Assembly: GCA_964474045.1 (NCBI GenBank)
Contig: CAYYRC010000014.1
Span: forward strand, 24,049-88,048
From: JACJWR01 sp964474045
Lineage (GTDB): Bacteria > Actinomycetota > Actinomycetes > S36-B12 > UBA10799
Length of the DNA stretch: 64,000 bases
Direction of reading: 5' to 3'
In this document: positions 44,514 through 54,578 of the stretch, piece by piece
Layout of the letters: the number at the start of each line of letters is the position of its first letter
Numbering within the stretch: the first letter of the stretch is position 1
The notes under the pieces: generated by a model
Database searches by the model: none
What the model was told of the DNA's origin: nothing
Seen by the model: the letters and a program-made list of their open reading frames with translations, nothing else
Program-made: the position numbers and the translations under genes

Positions 44514-44581
44514 CGTTTGCGCCACTTCGCGTCGTCTGCGCCGCGTCTACCGGCCGCAAACGGCGGCAAGTGGCGCAAACG
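44514..44581. repeat. Nested palindromic repeat, copy E
   Basis: Outer arms CGTTTGCGCCACTT (44514-44527) and AAGTGGCGCAAACG (44568-44581) match perfectly over 14 bases. A GC-rich inner stem is enclosed. It lies between two converging genes. Confidence 0.92.
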
Positions 44582-44599
44582 CATGGGAGCAGCGCCCGC

Positions 44600-44905
44600 C
44601 TACTCGCGGACCAGGACCAGCGCCAGCTTGGGGTCCACGAAGGACGCCAGAAACAGCGGCAGCGCACGCTTGCCGGTGCACCGGAAGGCGACCACGTCGC
44701 CATCGGCGGCGGTGAACGCCTCGGGCTTGCTGGACTTCTTGCCGTCCCGCAGTGCCAGCGTGTGCTCGCCGGCCTCGACGGTGGCGGTGAACGTGTCGTT
44801 CATGGCCACCGAGCCGACCGGTTCGCCGTCGACCAGCACTTCGTAATCATGCCTGCGTACCTCTGCGCCGATCGCCTTGTGGGTGACTGTCAGCGTCGCT
44901 GTCAT
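44600..44905 (-). CDS. Small PEGA-like hypothetical protein
   Basis: A 101-residue protein predicted to be all-beta. The middle (VLVDGEPVGSVAMNDTF, then VEAGEHTLALRDG) resembles a PEGA-type or carbohydrate-binding-like sandwich. The last 20 residues are hydrophobic (ALPLFLASFVDPKLALVLV). GGGAG lies upstream of the ATG. The function is unknown. It is divergent from the APC permease gene. Confidence 0.7.
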   Translation of the reverse strand: MTATLTVTHKAIGAEVRRHDYEVLVDGEPVGSVAMNDTFTATVEAGEHTLALRDGKKSSKPEAFTAADGDVVAFRCTGKRALPLFLASFVDPKLALVLVRE

Positions 44906-45017
44906 GCCCGGCTCCCTCGACAAACCGTTCCATCTGCGGCCTGGCGCCGCACCACCACCGTACCCCCGCCATCGCGCAGGCTTCCTGCAGCGCCTGCACG
45001 GCCCGGCGCCCACCGGC

Positions 45018-45069
45018 GCGTTAGGAAGCCGTCAAGGACATCAGCGTCGCGTTAGGAACACGTCAAGGA
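45018..45069 (+). promoter_or_regulatory. Direct repeats upstream of APC permease, candidate KdpE-like binding sites
   Basis: GTTAGGAA-N3-GTCAAGGA occurs twice, within 45018-45038 and 45049-45069, centres 31 bases apart, about three helical turns. They lie 40-90 bases before the permease start. Tandem direct repeats are typical OmpR/KdpE sites; the link to the response regulator at 48.5 kb is inferred. Confidence 0.6.
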
Positions 45070-45108
45070 AGGTGGCGCCAGGCCGTGGCCCGGGGGCGCG
45101 ATAGATAC

Positions 45109-47004
45109 ATGCCCTCAATCGTCAAACGACACCTGCTCGGACGCGCGATGAACAGCCGTGCGCTCGATGAGACCCTCCTGCCCAAGCGGCTGGCCCTGCC
45201 GGTCTTCTGCAGCGACCCGCTGTCCTCGGTCGCCTACGCCACCCAGGAGATCCTGCTGGTGCTCGTCGTGGCCGGGGCCTCCGCGCTGGCGTTCACCGGT
45301 TGGATCGCAGCAGCCGTGGTGCTGCTCATGATCATCGTTGTCGCCTCCTATCGCCAGACGGTCTACGCCTACCCCAGCGGTGGCGGGGCCTACGCGGTCA
45401 GCCGCGACAACCTGGGTACCACCGCGGCCCTCGTCGCCGCCTCGGCGCTGCTGGTGGACTACGTCATGACGGTGGCGGTGTCGGTGACGTCCGGGGTGTC
45501 CAACATCGCGTCGGCCTTCCCGCTCGTCGCCCGGCACTCGGTGCTCGTCAGCATCGTCGTCGTCGTGGTGCTGGCGTTCGTCAACCTGCGCGGGGTCCGG
45601 GAGTCGGGAACCCTCTTCGCCATCCCCACCTACGGCTTCGTCGCAGCGGTGGCATTCCTGCTGGTCAGCGCCGTGATAGCGGCGGGCGCGGGGCATCCCG
45701 TGGAGGCGCCGTCGGCGCACCTTCCGGTGGATGCCTCGCCGCTGGCGGGCTTGGCGCTGCTGTTCGTGGTCCTGCGGGCCTTCGCATCCGGCTGCACGGC
45801 GCTCACCGGGGTCGAGGCCGTCAGCAACGGTGTGCCGTTCTTCCGACGCCCCAAGTCGCGCAACGCCTCGGCGACGCTCGTGCTCATGGCCGCGCTGGCC
45901 ATCGGGATGTTCGTCGGAGTCACCTGGCTGGCCATGTCGTCGGGGGTCAAGTACGCAGAGGACCCCGCGACCCTCGGGCTGCCCCCAGGCGCCGAGCAGC
46001 CCACCGTCATCGCGCAGCTGGGCATCGCCGTCTTCGGCTCGCACGGCATCGGCTTCTATGTGCTGCAGGCCTTCACGGCGGCGATCCTGATCCTGGCCGC
46101 CAACACCGCGTTCAACGGCTTCCCGGTGCTCGCCTCGATCCTGGGCGGCGACGGCTTCCTGCCCAGGCAGCTCGGCCGCCGCGGCGACCGCCTCGTGTTC
46201 TCCAACGGCATCATCATCCTGACGACCATCGCCGTGCTTCTCATCTACTGGTACGACGCCAGCCCCACCCGCCTGATCCAGCTGTACATCGTGGGCGTCT
46301 TCGTGTCCTTCACCCTCAGCCAGGCCGGGATGGTGGTGCACTGGACACGGCTGCTGCGGCGACCCGGCGACACCCTCACCGGCGGGCGCAGCATGGGGCG
46401 AAAGCGGGCGCTCAACGCCCTCGGGGCAGCCATGACCTCGGTCGTGCTCGTCGTCGTCATGGTGTCGAAGTTCACCCACGGCGCCTGGATGGTGGTGATC
46501 GCCATCCCGGTGCTCGTGCTGGTCATGCTGGGAATCCGCCGCCACTACGACAACATCGACATGCAGCTGGTCGCCCCCGACGGCGGGGTGGTGCTGCCCA
46601 GCCGCATTCATGCCATCGTGCTGGTCGCGCGCGTGAACGCGCCCATGATGCGGGCGCTCGCGTTCGCCCGCGCCTCCCGGCCGTCATCGCTGGTCTGCCT
46701 GCACGTCAGCACCGACCCCGCCGAGTCGGCGCAGCTGGCCGACGAGTGGGCGCGCCGGCAGCTGTCCGCGCCGCTGGTCCTGGTGGACTCGCCCTACCGC
46801 GACATCACCCGTCCCGTCCTGGAGTACATAGCCGGCCTCACGCCCGAGTCGCCGCGCGACATCGTGTCCGTCTACGTCCCGGAGCACGTGACCACGCACT
46901 GGTGGCAGGCCGCGCTGCACAACCAAAGCAGCCTACGGCTGAAGACCCGACTGCTCTTCCAACCCAGGGTCATGGTGACCAGTGTTCCCACGCTGGTGGA
47001 GTAA
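45109..47004 (+). CDS. APC-superfamily permease, probable potassium transporter (KimA-like)
   Basis: A 631-residue protein. Twelve hydrophobic segments follow the family entry LPVFCSDPLSSVAYATQEIL, with further motifs SYRQTVYAYPSGGGAYAVSRDNLG and ASGCTALTGVEAVSNGVPFF. The C-terminal 130 residues are a soluble domain resembling a universal-stress-type fold. This layout matches the KimA-type high-affinity potassium importers within the APC superfamily, not amino acid carriers. The KdpD/KdpE-like pair directly downstream supports potassium. Direct repeats precede it. The kinase gene starts 17 bases after the stop. Confidence 0.85.
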   Translation: MPSIVKRHLLGRAMNSRALDETLLPKRLALPVFCSDPLSSVAYATQEILLVLVVAGASALAFTGWIAAAVVLLMIIVVASYRQTVYAYPSGGGAYAVSRDNLGTTAALVAASALLVDYVMTVAVSVTSGVSNIASAFPLVARHSVLVSIVVVVVLAFVNLRGVRESGTLFAIPTYGFVAAVAFLLVSAVIAAGAGHPVEAPSAHLPVDASPLAGLALLFVVLRAFASGCTALTGVEAVSNGVPFFRRPKSRNASATLVLMAALAIGMFVGVTWLAMSSGVKYAEDPATLGLPPGAEQPTVIAQLGIAVFGSHGIGFYVLQAFTAAILILAANTAFNGFPVLASILGGDGFLPRQLGRRGDRLVFSNGIIILTTIAVLLIYWYDASPTRLIQLYIVGVFVSFTLSQAGMVVHWTRLLRRPGDTLTGGRSMGRKRALNALGAAMTSVVLVVVMVSKFTHGAWMVVIAIPVLVLVMLGIRRHYDNIDMQLVAPDGGVVLPSRIHAIVLVARVNAPMMRALAFARASRPSSLVCLHVSTDPAESAQLADEWARRQLSAPLVLVDSPYRDITRPVLEYIAGLTPESPRDIVSVYVPEHVTTHWWQAALHNQSSLRLKTRLLFQPRVMVTSVPTLVE

Positions 47005-47020
47005 GGACGACAATCGTCGC

Positions 47021-48478
47021 GTGGACTCGAACCCGCGCCGGGCCGCCCACCTGCCCCGCGGCCGTTCGCCGGCCGCCATCGCCCTGGTGCTCCTGGCCGC
47101 CGCGGGGGCGATCTCGCTGACGGTCTGGTGCACCCTGCGGCTGGAGGCGGTCACGCTTAGCGCGGGCCTGCTGCTCATGCTGCTCGAGGTGGTCGTCGTG
47201 GCGGCTCTGACGGATCTGGTGTGGGCCGTTGCCGTGGCACTGGGAGCGGTGCTGGCTGCCAACTGGTTCCTGGTGCCGCCGACGCGGACGCTGTGGGTGG
47301 CCAGCACCGAGGACCTCATCCTGCTGGTGGTGTTTGTGTTCGCCGCGGTGCTGTCGAGCCTCTCCATCACGGCGGCGCTGCGCCGCACCGCTGCCGCCTC
47401 CCGCGTGCTGAGCGAGGCGGCGGGCCTGCGCGAGACGCTGACCGCCCCGGCGGGCGAGGTGGATCCAACCTCAGCCCTGCGTCGGCTCGGGACGTCGCAG
47501 CGGCTGGACGATGTCAGACTCCTCGACGCCGCCGGACGCACGGTGGCCTCGTGGAAGGGGTCGACGCCGATCGGCGGTGACAGCCTGCGCCGCGTCGAGC
47601 TGCGGCTCCCGGACGGCTACACCCTGCTGGCGACAGGCGAGGAGGTGGTCGGAGCGGACCCGGAGGCGCTGCGCTCTCTGGCGGTGGTAGCCGTCCGTGC
47701 CCATCAGGGCAGACTCCTGCGAGAGCAGGCAGAGCACGCCGACGAGCTCGCGCGCGCGGACCGGGCGCGTTCGGCACTGCTCGCCGTCGTCGGCCACGAC
47801 CTGCGCACGCCGCTGGCGGCGATCCGGCTCGCGGCGGGAACGCTGCAGGAGGCCGCGGATCAGTTGTCCCCGCAGGACCGCGCCGCGCTGGTCGAGACCA
47901 TCGTCGGCTCCGAGCGCAGCCTGACTGATCTGGTGACCAACCTGCTGGATATGAGTCGGCTGGAGGCGGGGCGGCTGCTGGTCAGCCGTGCGCCGACTGC
48001 GCTCGACGCGGTCGTCGCCGAGGCTACGACCTCGGTCGCGACTGAGGTCGTAGCCGCGGACTTGGCGATCGACGTGCCAGAGGACCTTCCCCTCGTCGAT
48101 GCGGACGCCGCACTGCTGGCGCGGGTGGTGGCCAACCTCGTGAGCAACGCCGTGCGCCACGCACAGGGTGCCGTCACGTGCCGCGCCGCCGTCCGCGGCG
48201 AGGACGACGGCGGCGCAGCGGTGGACCTCCTGATCATCGACCACGGTCCTGGCCTGCCGTTGCCGCTGCGGGACCTCGCCGAGCCCTTCCAGACGACGGC
48301 CGTCGGCGACGGTGGAACCGGCCTGGGGCTGGCCATCGCATCGGGCTTCTGCCAGGCGATGGGCGCGCAACTATCGTCCAAGACGACCCCGGGCGGGGGC
48401 ACGACGATGGTGGTCTCGCTGATGACGAGCGACTCGGGCGAGGCGGTCGCCGACCGACGACAGGTGGTCGGCGCATGA
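47021..48478 (+). CDS. KdpD-like sensor histidine kinase lacking the N-terminal KdpD/USP domains
   Basis: The 485-residue kinase has three or four N-terminal helices of DUF4118 type (GAVLAANWFLVPPTRTLWV). A linker leads to HisKA with phospho-acceptor H259 (VVGHDLRTPLAAIRL). The ATPase domain has N-box NLVSNAVRHA, DHGPGLP and GTGLGLAIASGF. Full KdpD is near 900 residues; the cytoplasmic potassium- and c-di-AMP-binding front half is absent here. GTG at 47021 is favoured by GACAAT six bases upstream. The stop overlaps the regulator's ATG. It probably senses turgor or potassium at the membrane. Confidence 0.88.
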   Translation: MDSNPRRAAHLPRGRSPAAIALVLLAAAGAISLTVWCTLRLEAVTLSAGLLLMLLEVVVVAALTDLVWAVAVALGAVLAANWFLVPPTRTLWVASTEDLILLVVFVFAAVLSSLSITAALRRTAAASRVLSEAAGLRETLTAPAGEVDPTSALRRLGTSQRLDDVRLLDAAGRTVASWKGSTPIGGDSLRRVELRLPDGYTLLATGEEVVGADPEALRSLAVVAVRAHQGRLLREQAEHADELARADRARSALLAVVGHDLRTPLAAIRLAAGTLQEAADQLSPQDRAALVETIVGSERSLTDLVTNLLDMSRLEAGRLLVSRAPTALDAVVAEATTSVATEVVAADLAIDVPEDLPLVDADAALLARVVANLVSNAVRHAQGAVTCRAAVRGEDDGGAAVDLLIIDHGPGLPLPLRDLAEPFQTTAVGDGGTGLGLAIASGFCQAMGAQLSSKTTPGGGTTMVVSLMTSDSGEAVADRRQVVGA

Positions 48479-49161
48479 ACCCCCTGCTCATCGTCGAGGA
48501 CGACCCGCACGTCCGCACCGCCTTGCAGATAGCGCTACGCGCGAGGGGGTACGAGGTCGAGACGGCGACTGGGGCGACGGCGGCGCTGGCGGCTATCCAG
48601 CGGACCGGAGCGGTCACGCCCGCGCTGCTCGTGCTCGACCTCGGGCTGCCCGACGGCGATGGCGTCGACGTGCTGCGGGCCTTCCGCCGGGAGTCGTCCG
48701 CGCCGGTGATCGTGCTGTCCGCCAGGACGGATCGCTACGACAAGATCCGCGCCCTGGACGCAGGCGCCGACGACTACGTCACCAAGCCCTTCGACTTCGA
48801 GGAGCTCGTCGCGCGCATCCGCGCAGCCCTGCGGCGGGCCACCCCCAGGCCCACGGCGACGGTGCTCACGGGCGGCTCCTTCGTCGTCGACCTCGGCCGC
48901 AAGGAGGTCCGCCTGGCCGATGGTCGCGAGGTCAGGCTGACACCGACCGAGTGGGCGTTCCTGGAGGTCTTGGCCACGAGCCCCGGCAACGCGGTCGGCA
49001 GCGCAGAGCTGCTGCGGTCGGCGTGGGGCCCCGGCTACGAGCGGCAGACCAACTACCTGCGTGTCTACGCGGCCCAACTGCGCAAGAAGCTCGAGCCGGA
49101 TCCGGCACACCCCCGGCACATCATCACCATCCCTGGGGTGGGCTACCGGCTGGACGCTTGA
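48475..49161 (+). CDS. KdpE-like response regulator (OmpR family)
   Basis: A 228-residue regulator. The receiver domain has an acidic pocket (VEDDP), phospho-acceptor D55 (LVLDLGLPDGDG) and a conserved Lys in YVTKPFDFEEL. The winged-helix domain contains LTPTEWAFLEVLATSPGNAV, then RVYAAQLRKKLEPDP and a final GVGYRL. KdpE-type regulators activate potassium uptake genes. ATGA overlap couples it to the kinase. Likely targets include the upstream permease through the direct repeats at 45.0 kb, which is an inference. Confidence 0.92.
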   Translation: MNPLLIVEDDPHVRTALQIALRARGYEVETATGATAALAAIQRTGAVTPALLVLDLGLPDGDGVDVLRAFRRESSAPVIVLSARTDRYDKIRALDAGADDYVTKPFDFEELVARIRAALRRATPRPTATVLTGGSFVVDLGRKEVRLADGREVRLTPTEWAFLEVLATSPGNAVGSAELLRSAWGPGYERQTNYLRVYAAQLRKKLEPDPAHPRHIITIPGVGYRLDA

Positions 49162-49212
49162 TCCAGGCTGGCCGCCACCTCCGACCGGGGGCTGCGGGCT
49201 GATGCCCGCTGG

Positions 49213-49218
49213 TAGCGT
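49213..49218 (+). promoter_or_regulatory. Candidate -10 box for reductase gene
   Basis: TAGCGT, eight bases before the ATG at 49227. Confidence 0.4.
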
Positions 49219-49226
49219 GCACGGGC

Positions 49227-49781
49227 ATGGGCCGGGTGATCTACGACACTGCCACCAGCGTCAACGGCTGGATCGCCGACGAGCACGGGTCTCTGGACTG
49301 GCTGCTTGGTATCCCGCATGAGCCCCCCGATGAGGGTTCAGTGCTGGCGCCGCCGGAGGCGCCTGTCATGGTGATGGGCTCGACGACGTACGAGTGGGTC
49401 CTGGACGCCGAGGACATCCTCGCCCAGCCCGAGAAGTGGCGGGTCCTGCACGGCGATCGCACCACCTTCGTGTTCAGCAGCCGTCGGCTGCCGGTGCCCG
49501 CGGGGGCGGAGGTCCGCCTCGTCTCGGGCCCGGTCGCCGAGGCGATGCCGCGCATACGCTCGGCCGCCGATGGAGCGGACATCTGGCTGGTCGGGGGCGG
49601 GGACCTGGCGGCGCAGTTCTGGGATGCGGGGGCCCTGGACGAGATCAGGCTCAGCGTCGCCCCGGCGATGCTTGCCGGCGGTGCGCCACTGTTCCCGCAA
49701 CGAGTGTCGTGGCAGCGGCTGGCCCTGGTCTCGGCGTCGGCGGAGGGCCCCTTCGCGAGGCTCGTGTATCGCGTCCGCTGA
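49227..49781 (+). CDS. Dihydrofolate reductase-family protein (RibD C-terminal-like)
   Basis: A 184-residue protein with SVNGWIADEHGSLDWLL near the N-terminus, VMGSTTYEWVL and a glycine-rich WLVGGGDLAAQFWDAGALDEIRLSV, the NADPH-binding RibD_C/DHFR features. These stand-alone proteins are probably NADPH-dependent reductases; the substrate is unknown and they seldom replace FolA. It converges with the ABC operon, 17 bases apart. Confidence 0.9.
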   Translation: MGRVIYDTATSVNGWIADEHGSLDWLLGIPHEPPDEGSVLAPPEAPVMVMGSTTYEWVLDAEDILAQPEKWRVLHGDRTTFVFSSRRLPVPAGAEVRLVSGPVAEAMPRIRSAADGADIWLVGGGDLAAQFWDAGALDEIRLSVAPAMLAGGAPLFPQRVSWQRLALVSASAEGPFARLVYRVR

Positions 49782-49798
49782 GACCCCCCACCCGGAGG

Positions 49799-50602
49799 TC
49801 AGTGCGCCAGGGCGCTGGGCTGCTCGACGTGGGTGAGGTGGCCGTCCAGGATCTCGAACACCCGGTCGGTGTACTCCACCATGCGCAGGTCGTGCGTCAC
49901 CATGATCCCGGTCTTGCCGCGGGACTTGATCTCGCGCCGCAGCAGCTGCACGACCTGGCGCCCCATGGCCGTGTCCAGGGCCGCCGTGGGCTCGTCGACG
50001 AGCACCAGGTCGGGATCGTTCATCAGCGCCCGCCCGATGGCCACCCGCTGGCGCTCGCCGCCGGACAGCTGCTCTGGGAGGTTCTTGGCCCGGTCGGCCA
50101 GCCCGAGCTCGCCCAGCAGGTCGTCGGCGCGCTTCTGCGCCTGCTTCTTGGAGATGCCCTTGACCAGCGACGACACGAAGAGCAGGTTCTCCCGGGCGGT
50201 GAGGAACGGGACGAGGTTCGCCGACTGGAACACGAAGCCGACCCGCTCGGCCCGGAACGCGGTGAGCTCCTTGCGACTCATGGTGCTCACGTCGACGTCC
50301 CCCACGTGCACGGTGCCGGACGTCGCGGCGAGCAGGCCGCCGATGATCGAGATAAGTGTCGTCTTGCCCGAGCCGGACGGCCCGAGCAGCGCGACGAACT
50401 CGCCCTCGTCCACAGCCATGGTGGCGTCGGCGACGGCGACCACCTCGGTGTGCCCGGAGCCGTAGACCTTGCTCACGTCGGACACCCGCAGCAGCGCTCC
50501 GGGGTGGTGTGTGGCGTCATCGGCCGGCGACTCGCCGGGACCGTCGGGGACAGAGCCCGTTGCCTCGACAACGGGGTCGATCGAGCCTGGGTCGTCGGTC
50601 AC
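49799..50602 (-). CDS. MacB-like ABC transporter ATP-binding protein
   Basis: The 267-residue ATPase has an acidic N-terminal extension of about 35 residues. Walker A is GPSGSGKTT, signature LSGGERQR, Walker B LVLVDEPTAALD, and the His switch VTHD. It belongs to the LolD/MacB subfamily that works with FtsX-type permeases to drive lipoprotein, peptide or envelope processes. It is the last gene of a three-gene operon; its ATG overlaps the permease stop by four bases. Peptide export or immunity would be possible, but the lanthipeptide genes are not adjacent. Confidence 0.93.
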   Translation of the reverse strand: MTDDPGSIDPVVEATGSVPDGPGESPADDATHHPGALLRVSDVSKVYGSGHTEVVAVADATMAVDEGEFVALLGPSGSGKTTLISIIGGLLAATSGTVHVGDVDVSTMSRKELTAFRAERVGFVFQSANLVPFLTARENLLFVSSLVKGISKKQAQKRADDLLGELGLADRAKNLPEQLSGGERQRVAIGRALMNDPDLVLVDEPTAALDTAMGRQVVQLLRREIKSRGKTGIMVTHDLRMVEYTDRVFEILDGHLTHVEQPSALAH

Positions 50603-51702
50603 AGGGCACCTCCGATTGCGGTGGCGGGGTCGATCTTGGCGATGCGCCGCAGCGAGAACAGCGCACCCACCACCCCGGCCACCAGGGTGAACGCGGCGAT
50701 CGTGATGAGGGTCTCGGTGCGGAACAGGGTCGGCACCTCGGCGGGGATGATCAGGTCGAACAATCGGGCCAGCACGGCGCCGATGACCACGCCCAGGGCC
50801 GAGGCGATGATCGCCTGCAGGATCACGCCCGAGCCCAGGCGTGCCGTGGAGGCGCCGAGCGCCTTCAGGGCTGCGAACAGCTCCCGCTTCTCCAGCACGA
50901 GCAGGGCGAAGAACAGGGCGACCACCAGGGCGGCCACGGCCAGGGTGGTGTAGATGATCGAGTTGAGGGTGGAACTCTGCTGCTCCACTCCCGGGATGGC
51001 CAGGCCGGTCGCCTCTGCGCTGAGCACGGAGGTGCCCGGAACCGCTGCGGCGATGGCGGCCAGGTCAGCGCCTGATGCGGTCTCCAGCGCAATCGCGTTG
51101 ACGACGCCGGCCTGGCCGCGCAGCTCTGGCCGCACGGCGTCGCGCATGGCGCGCCAGGTGGGCACGGAGGTCCACAGCGTCGGCTGCAGCTGGTACTCCG
51201 AGTCGGCGGTGATTCCCACGACCTCGACGCTGACGTCCCCGACGCTCACCTTCGAGCCAAGCTGCACGCCGGAGTCGCGCAGCTTGGCGTCCACCGCCGC
51301 CGTCCCAGCCTCGCCGGCGGCGGGCAGGCGACCCTGCACCACCGACGTGGGAGCGCCGGCTCCCTGCGTGTCGATGCCGAACACCGCCAGGTCGATCGGG
51401 CCCTGCGGACCAGTGCCGCCGGTCAGCAGCACGCCCACTGGGCCCGCCTTGGTGACGCCCGGCGCCTGTGCAGCGACGGCCACGTCCGTCTCAGGGACCT
51501 TGGAGCGCACCAGCGACCCCTCAGCATCGGAGGCGAACGCGTAGGCCGTGGCGGTCGTCGTGCGCACCGCCCCGGTGGCTCCGAAGAACAGCCCGTCGGC
51601 CAGCGCACCGAGGACCAACACCAGGAAGACGATGAGTGACAGCGCGGCGACGATGGCGGCGAAGCGCCCCTTGCCGCGGCGGATCTCGTTCAGTGCAAGC
51701 AT
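50599..51702 (-). CDS. FtsX-like ABC permease
   Basis: This 367-residue permease has an N-terminal helix (residues 15-35), an extracellular MacB periplasmic-core-like domain to about residue 240, and three C-terminal helices. The tail has FSLRRIAKIDPATAIG, the cytoplasmic motif of this family. It pairs with the second permease as a heterodimer. ATGA overlap with the ATPase and a one-base overlap with the upstream permease show a single transcript. Confidence 0.92.
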   Translation of the reverse strand: MLALNEIRRGKGRFAAIVAALSLIVFLVLVLGALADGLFFGATGAVRTTTATAYAFASDAEGSLVRSKVPETDVAVAAQAPGVTKAGPVGVLLTGGTGPQGPIDLAVFGIDTQGAGAPTSVVQGRLPAAGEAGTAAVDAKLRDSGVQLGSKVSVGDVSVEVVGITADSEYQLQPTLWTSVPTWRAMRDAVRPELRGQAGVVNAIALETASGADLAAIAAAVPGTSVLSAEATGLAIPGVEQQSSTLNSIIYTTLAVAALVVALFFALLVLEKRELFAALKALGASTARLGSGVILQAIIASALGVVIGAVLARLFDLIIPAEVPTLFRTETLITIAAFTLVAGVVGALFSLRRIAKIDPATAIGGAL

Positions 51703-52802
51703 CAGCGGGCTCCCACTGCGGTGGCCGGGTCGATGCGCGCGATGCGCCGGATGCTCAACAGTCCCGCCAGCAGCGAGAACACCAGCACGGCCAGGACGGT
51801 CCCGATTATCAGGCTCGGTTGCAGCGTCACCGGGATGCCGGTGTTGAGCCCCTGCACCGCGAGCAGCGTCAGCACCACCGCGATCGCCGAGGCCACGAGC
51901 ACCACCACGGCGATCTGCAGCGCCACCGAGCCGGCCAGGCGCCCGGTCGAAGTCCCGATGGCGCGCAGCAGGGTGAAGGCGCGCATCTTCTGCACCGTGA
52001 GGATGAGGAAGAAGAAGCCGATGACCACGATGCCGATCACGAAGGTCAGCCCAACGAGGATGCCGAAGCTCTGGGTGATCGAGTCAATACCGGGGATGAG
52101 CGAGACGGCGGTGTCCAGGGGATAGGCCGTCACGCCGGCGACCGCTCCCGCGATGGACGCGGCGACCGCGGCCACATCCTGACCGTCGACGACGTCGAAG
52201 GCCACCGCGTTGATGGGCACGAAAGGCAGGCCCGGGTTGGCCGCGGCGATCGCCTGGTCGTAGGTCGGCAGGGTGACGTAGGCGGTGGGCAGCGCGTTGA
52301 ACTGGGCGCCGCGGATGGTGCCGACGACGGTCAGGGCCGTGCCGCCCGGCTGGAGCGTGATCGTGTCGCCGATGGCCGCGCCACCGCCGTCGATGGCCGT
52401 CTCGCCGGGAGCGGTCGGGAGGCGTCCGCTGGACAAGCCTGAGGGTGCACCGGGCCCGTCGGCCGCGAAGCCGAAGACCTGCACCTCTGTGGGTGCGGCC
52501 GCGGCGATGGCAGCGTTGGTGGTGAAAGTACCGACGCCAGCGGCCGAGTCGACCCCTGGGACGGCGGCGACCTGCGCCACGGCGCCAGGGGCGAGCCTGC
52601 TTGCCACGATGTTGTCGCGGGCCGAGTCGGCGTAGACCAGCCCCTGGGTCTGCAGGCCCTGCAGCGCCCCGACGAGGGAGCTGACGAGGGCGTTGGACAG
52701 GGTGGACAGCAGCAGGACGAGGAACACCAGCAGCGCGACCGCCCCGGTCAGCAAGCCGAAGCGCAGTTTGGCGCGGCGCATTTCCGTCCCTGCTAGACCC
52801 AT
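51702..52802 (-). CDS. FtsX-like ABC permease, paralogue of its neighbour
   Basis: A 366-residue permease with the same layout as the next gene: helix near residues 15-40, an extracellular domain of about 200 residues, three helices and a tail LLSIRRIARIDPATAVG. The two tails are nearly identical, so the pair arose by duplication. It is the first gene of the operon. GGGGAG lies upstream of the ATG at 52802. An internal ATG seven codons later is possible. Confidence 0.92.
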   Translation of the reverse strand: MGLAGTEMRRAKLRFGLLTGAVALLVFLVLLLSTLSNALVSSLVGALQGLQTQGLVYADSARDNIVASRLAPGAVAQVAAVPGVDSAAGVGTFTTNAAIAAAAPTEVQVFGFAADGPGAPSGLSSGRLPTAPGETAIDGGGAAIGDTITLQPGGTALTVVGTIRGAQFNALPTAYVTLPTYDQAIAAANPGLPFVPINAVAFDVVDGQDVAAVAASIAGAVAGVTAYPLDTAVSLIPGIDSITQSFGILVGLTFVIGIVVIGFFFLILTVQKMRAFTLLRAIGTSTGRLAGSVALQIAVVVLVASAIAVVLTLLAVQGLNTGIPVTLQPSLIIGTVLAVLVFSLLAGLLSIRRIARIDPATAVGAR

Positions 52803-52932
52803 GGCCGAAGTCTCCCCTATGTCTTTCGGTGCGGCATCTTGGGAGGGGGTGGGAGCTGACGATGGCTGACCCGTGCCACCGCTCGGGTCGGGTCGAGTGG
52901 CGCAGTGTCGTGCCGGCGCGCCGCGGCAGTCG

Positions 52933-52938
52933 TAGCCT
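52933..52938 (+). promoter_or_regulatory. Candidate -10 box for monooxygenase gene
   Basis: TAGCCT, six bases before the GTG at 52945. Confidence 0.45.
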
Positions 52939-52944
52939 TTCGGA

Positions 52945-54519
<1,575 letters not shown>

Positions 54520-54578
54520 AGGGCCACCCAATCGCTGGTGTTCCCGCGGAGACCGTTCGTACCTGACATCCTTTCGGG

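Noticed and set aside
27712..44581. CRISPR array
   Set aside because: The repeats are kilobases apart, self-complementary and without spacers of uniform length.
49799..52802. MacB-like ABC operon as the lanthipeptide exporter
   Set aside because: It lacks the C39 peptidase domain of LanT and is 37 kb from lanM; immunity or export remains possible but unsupported.
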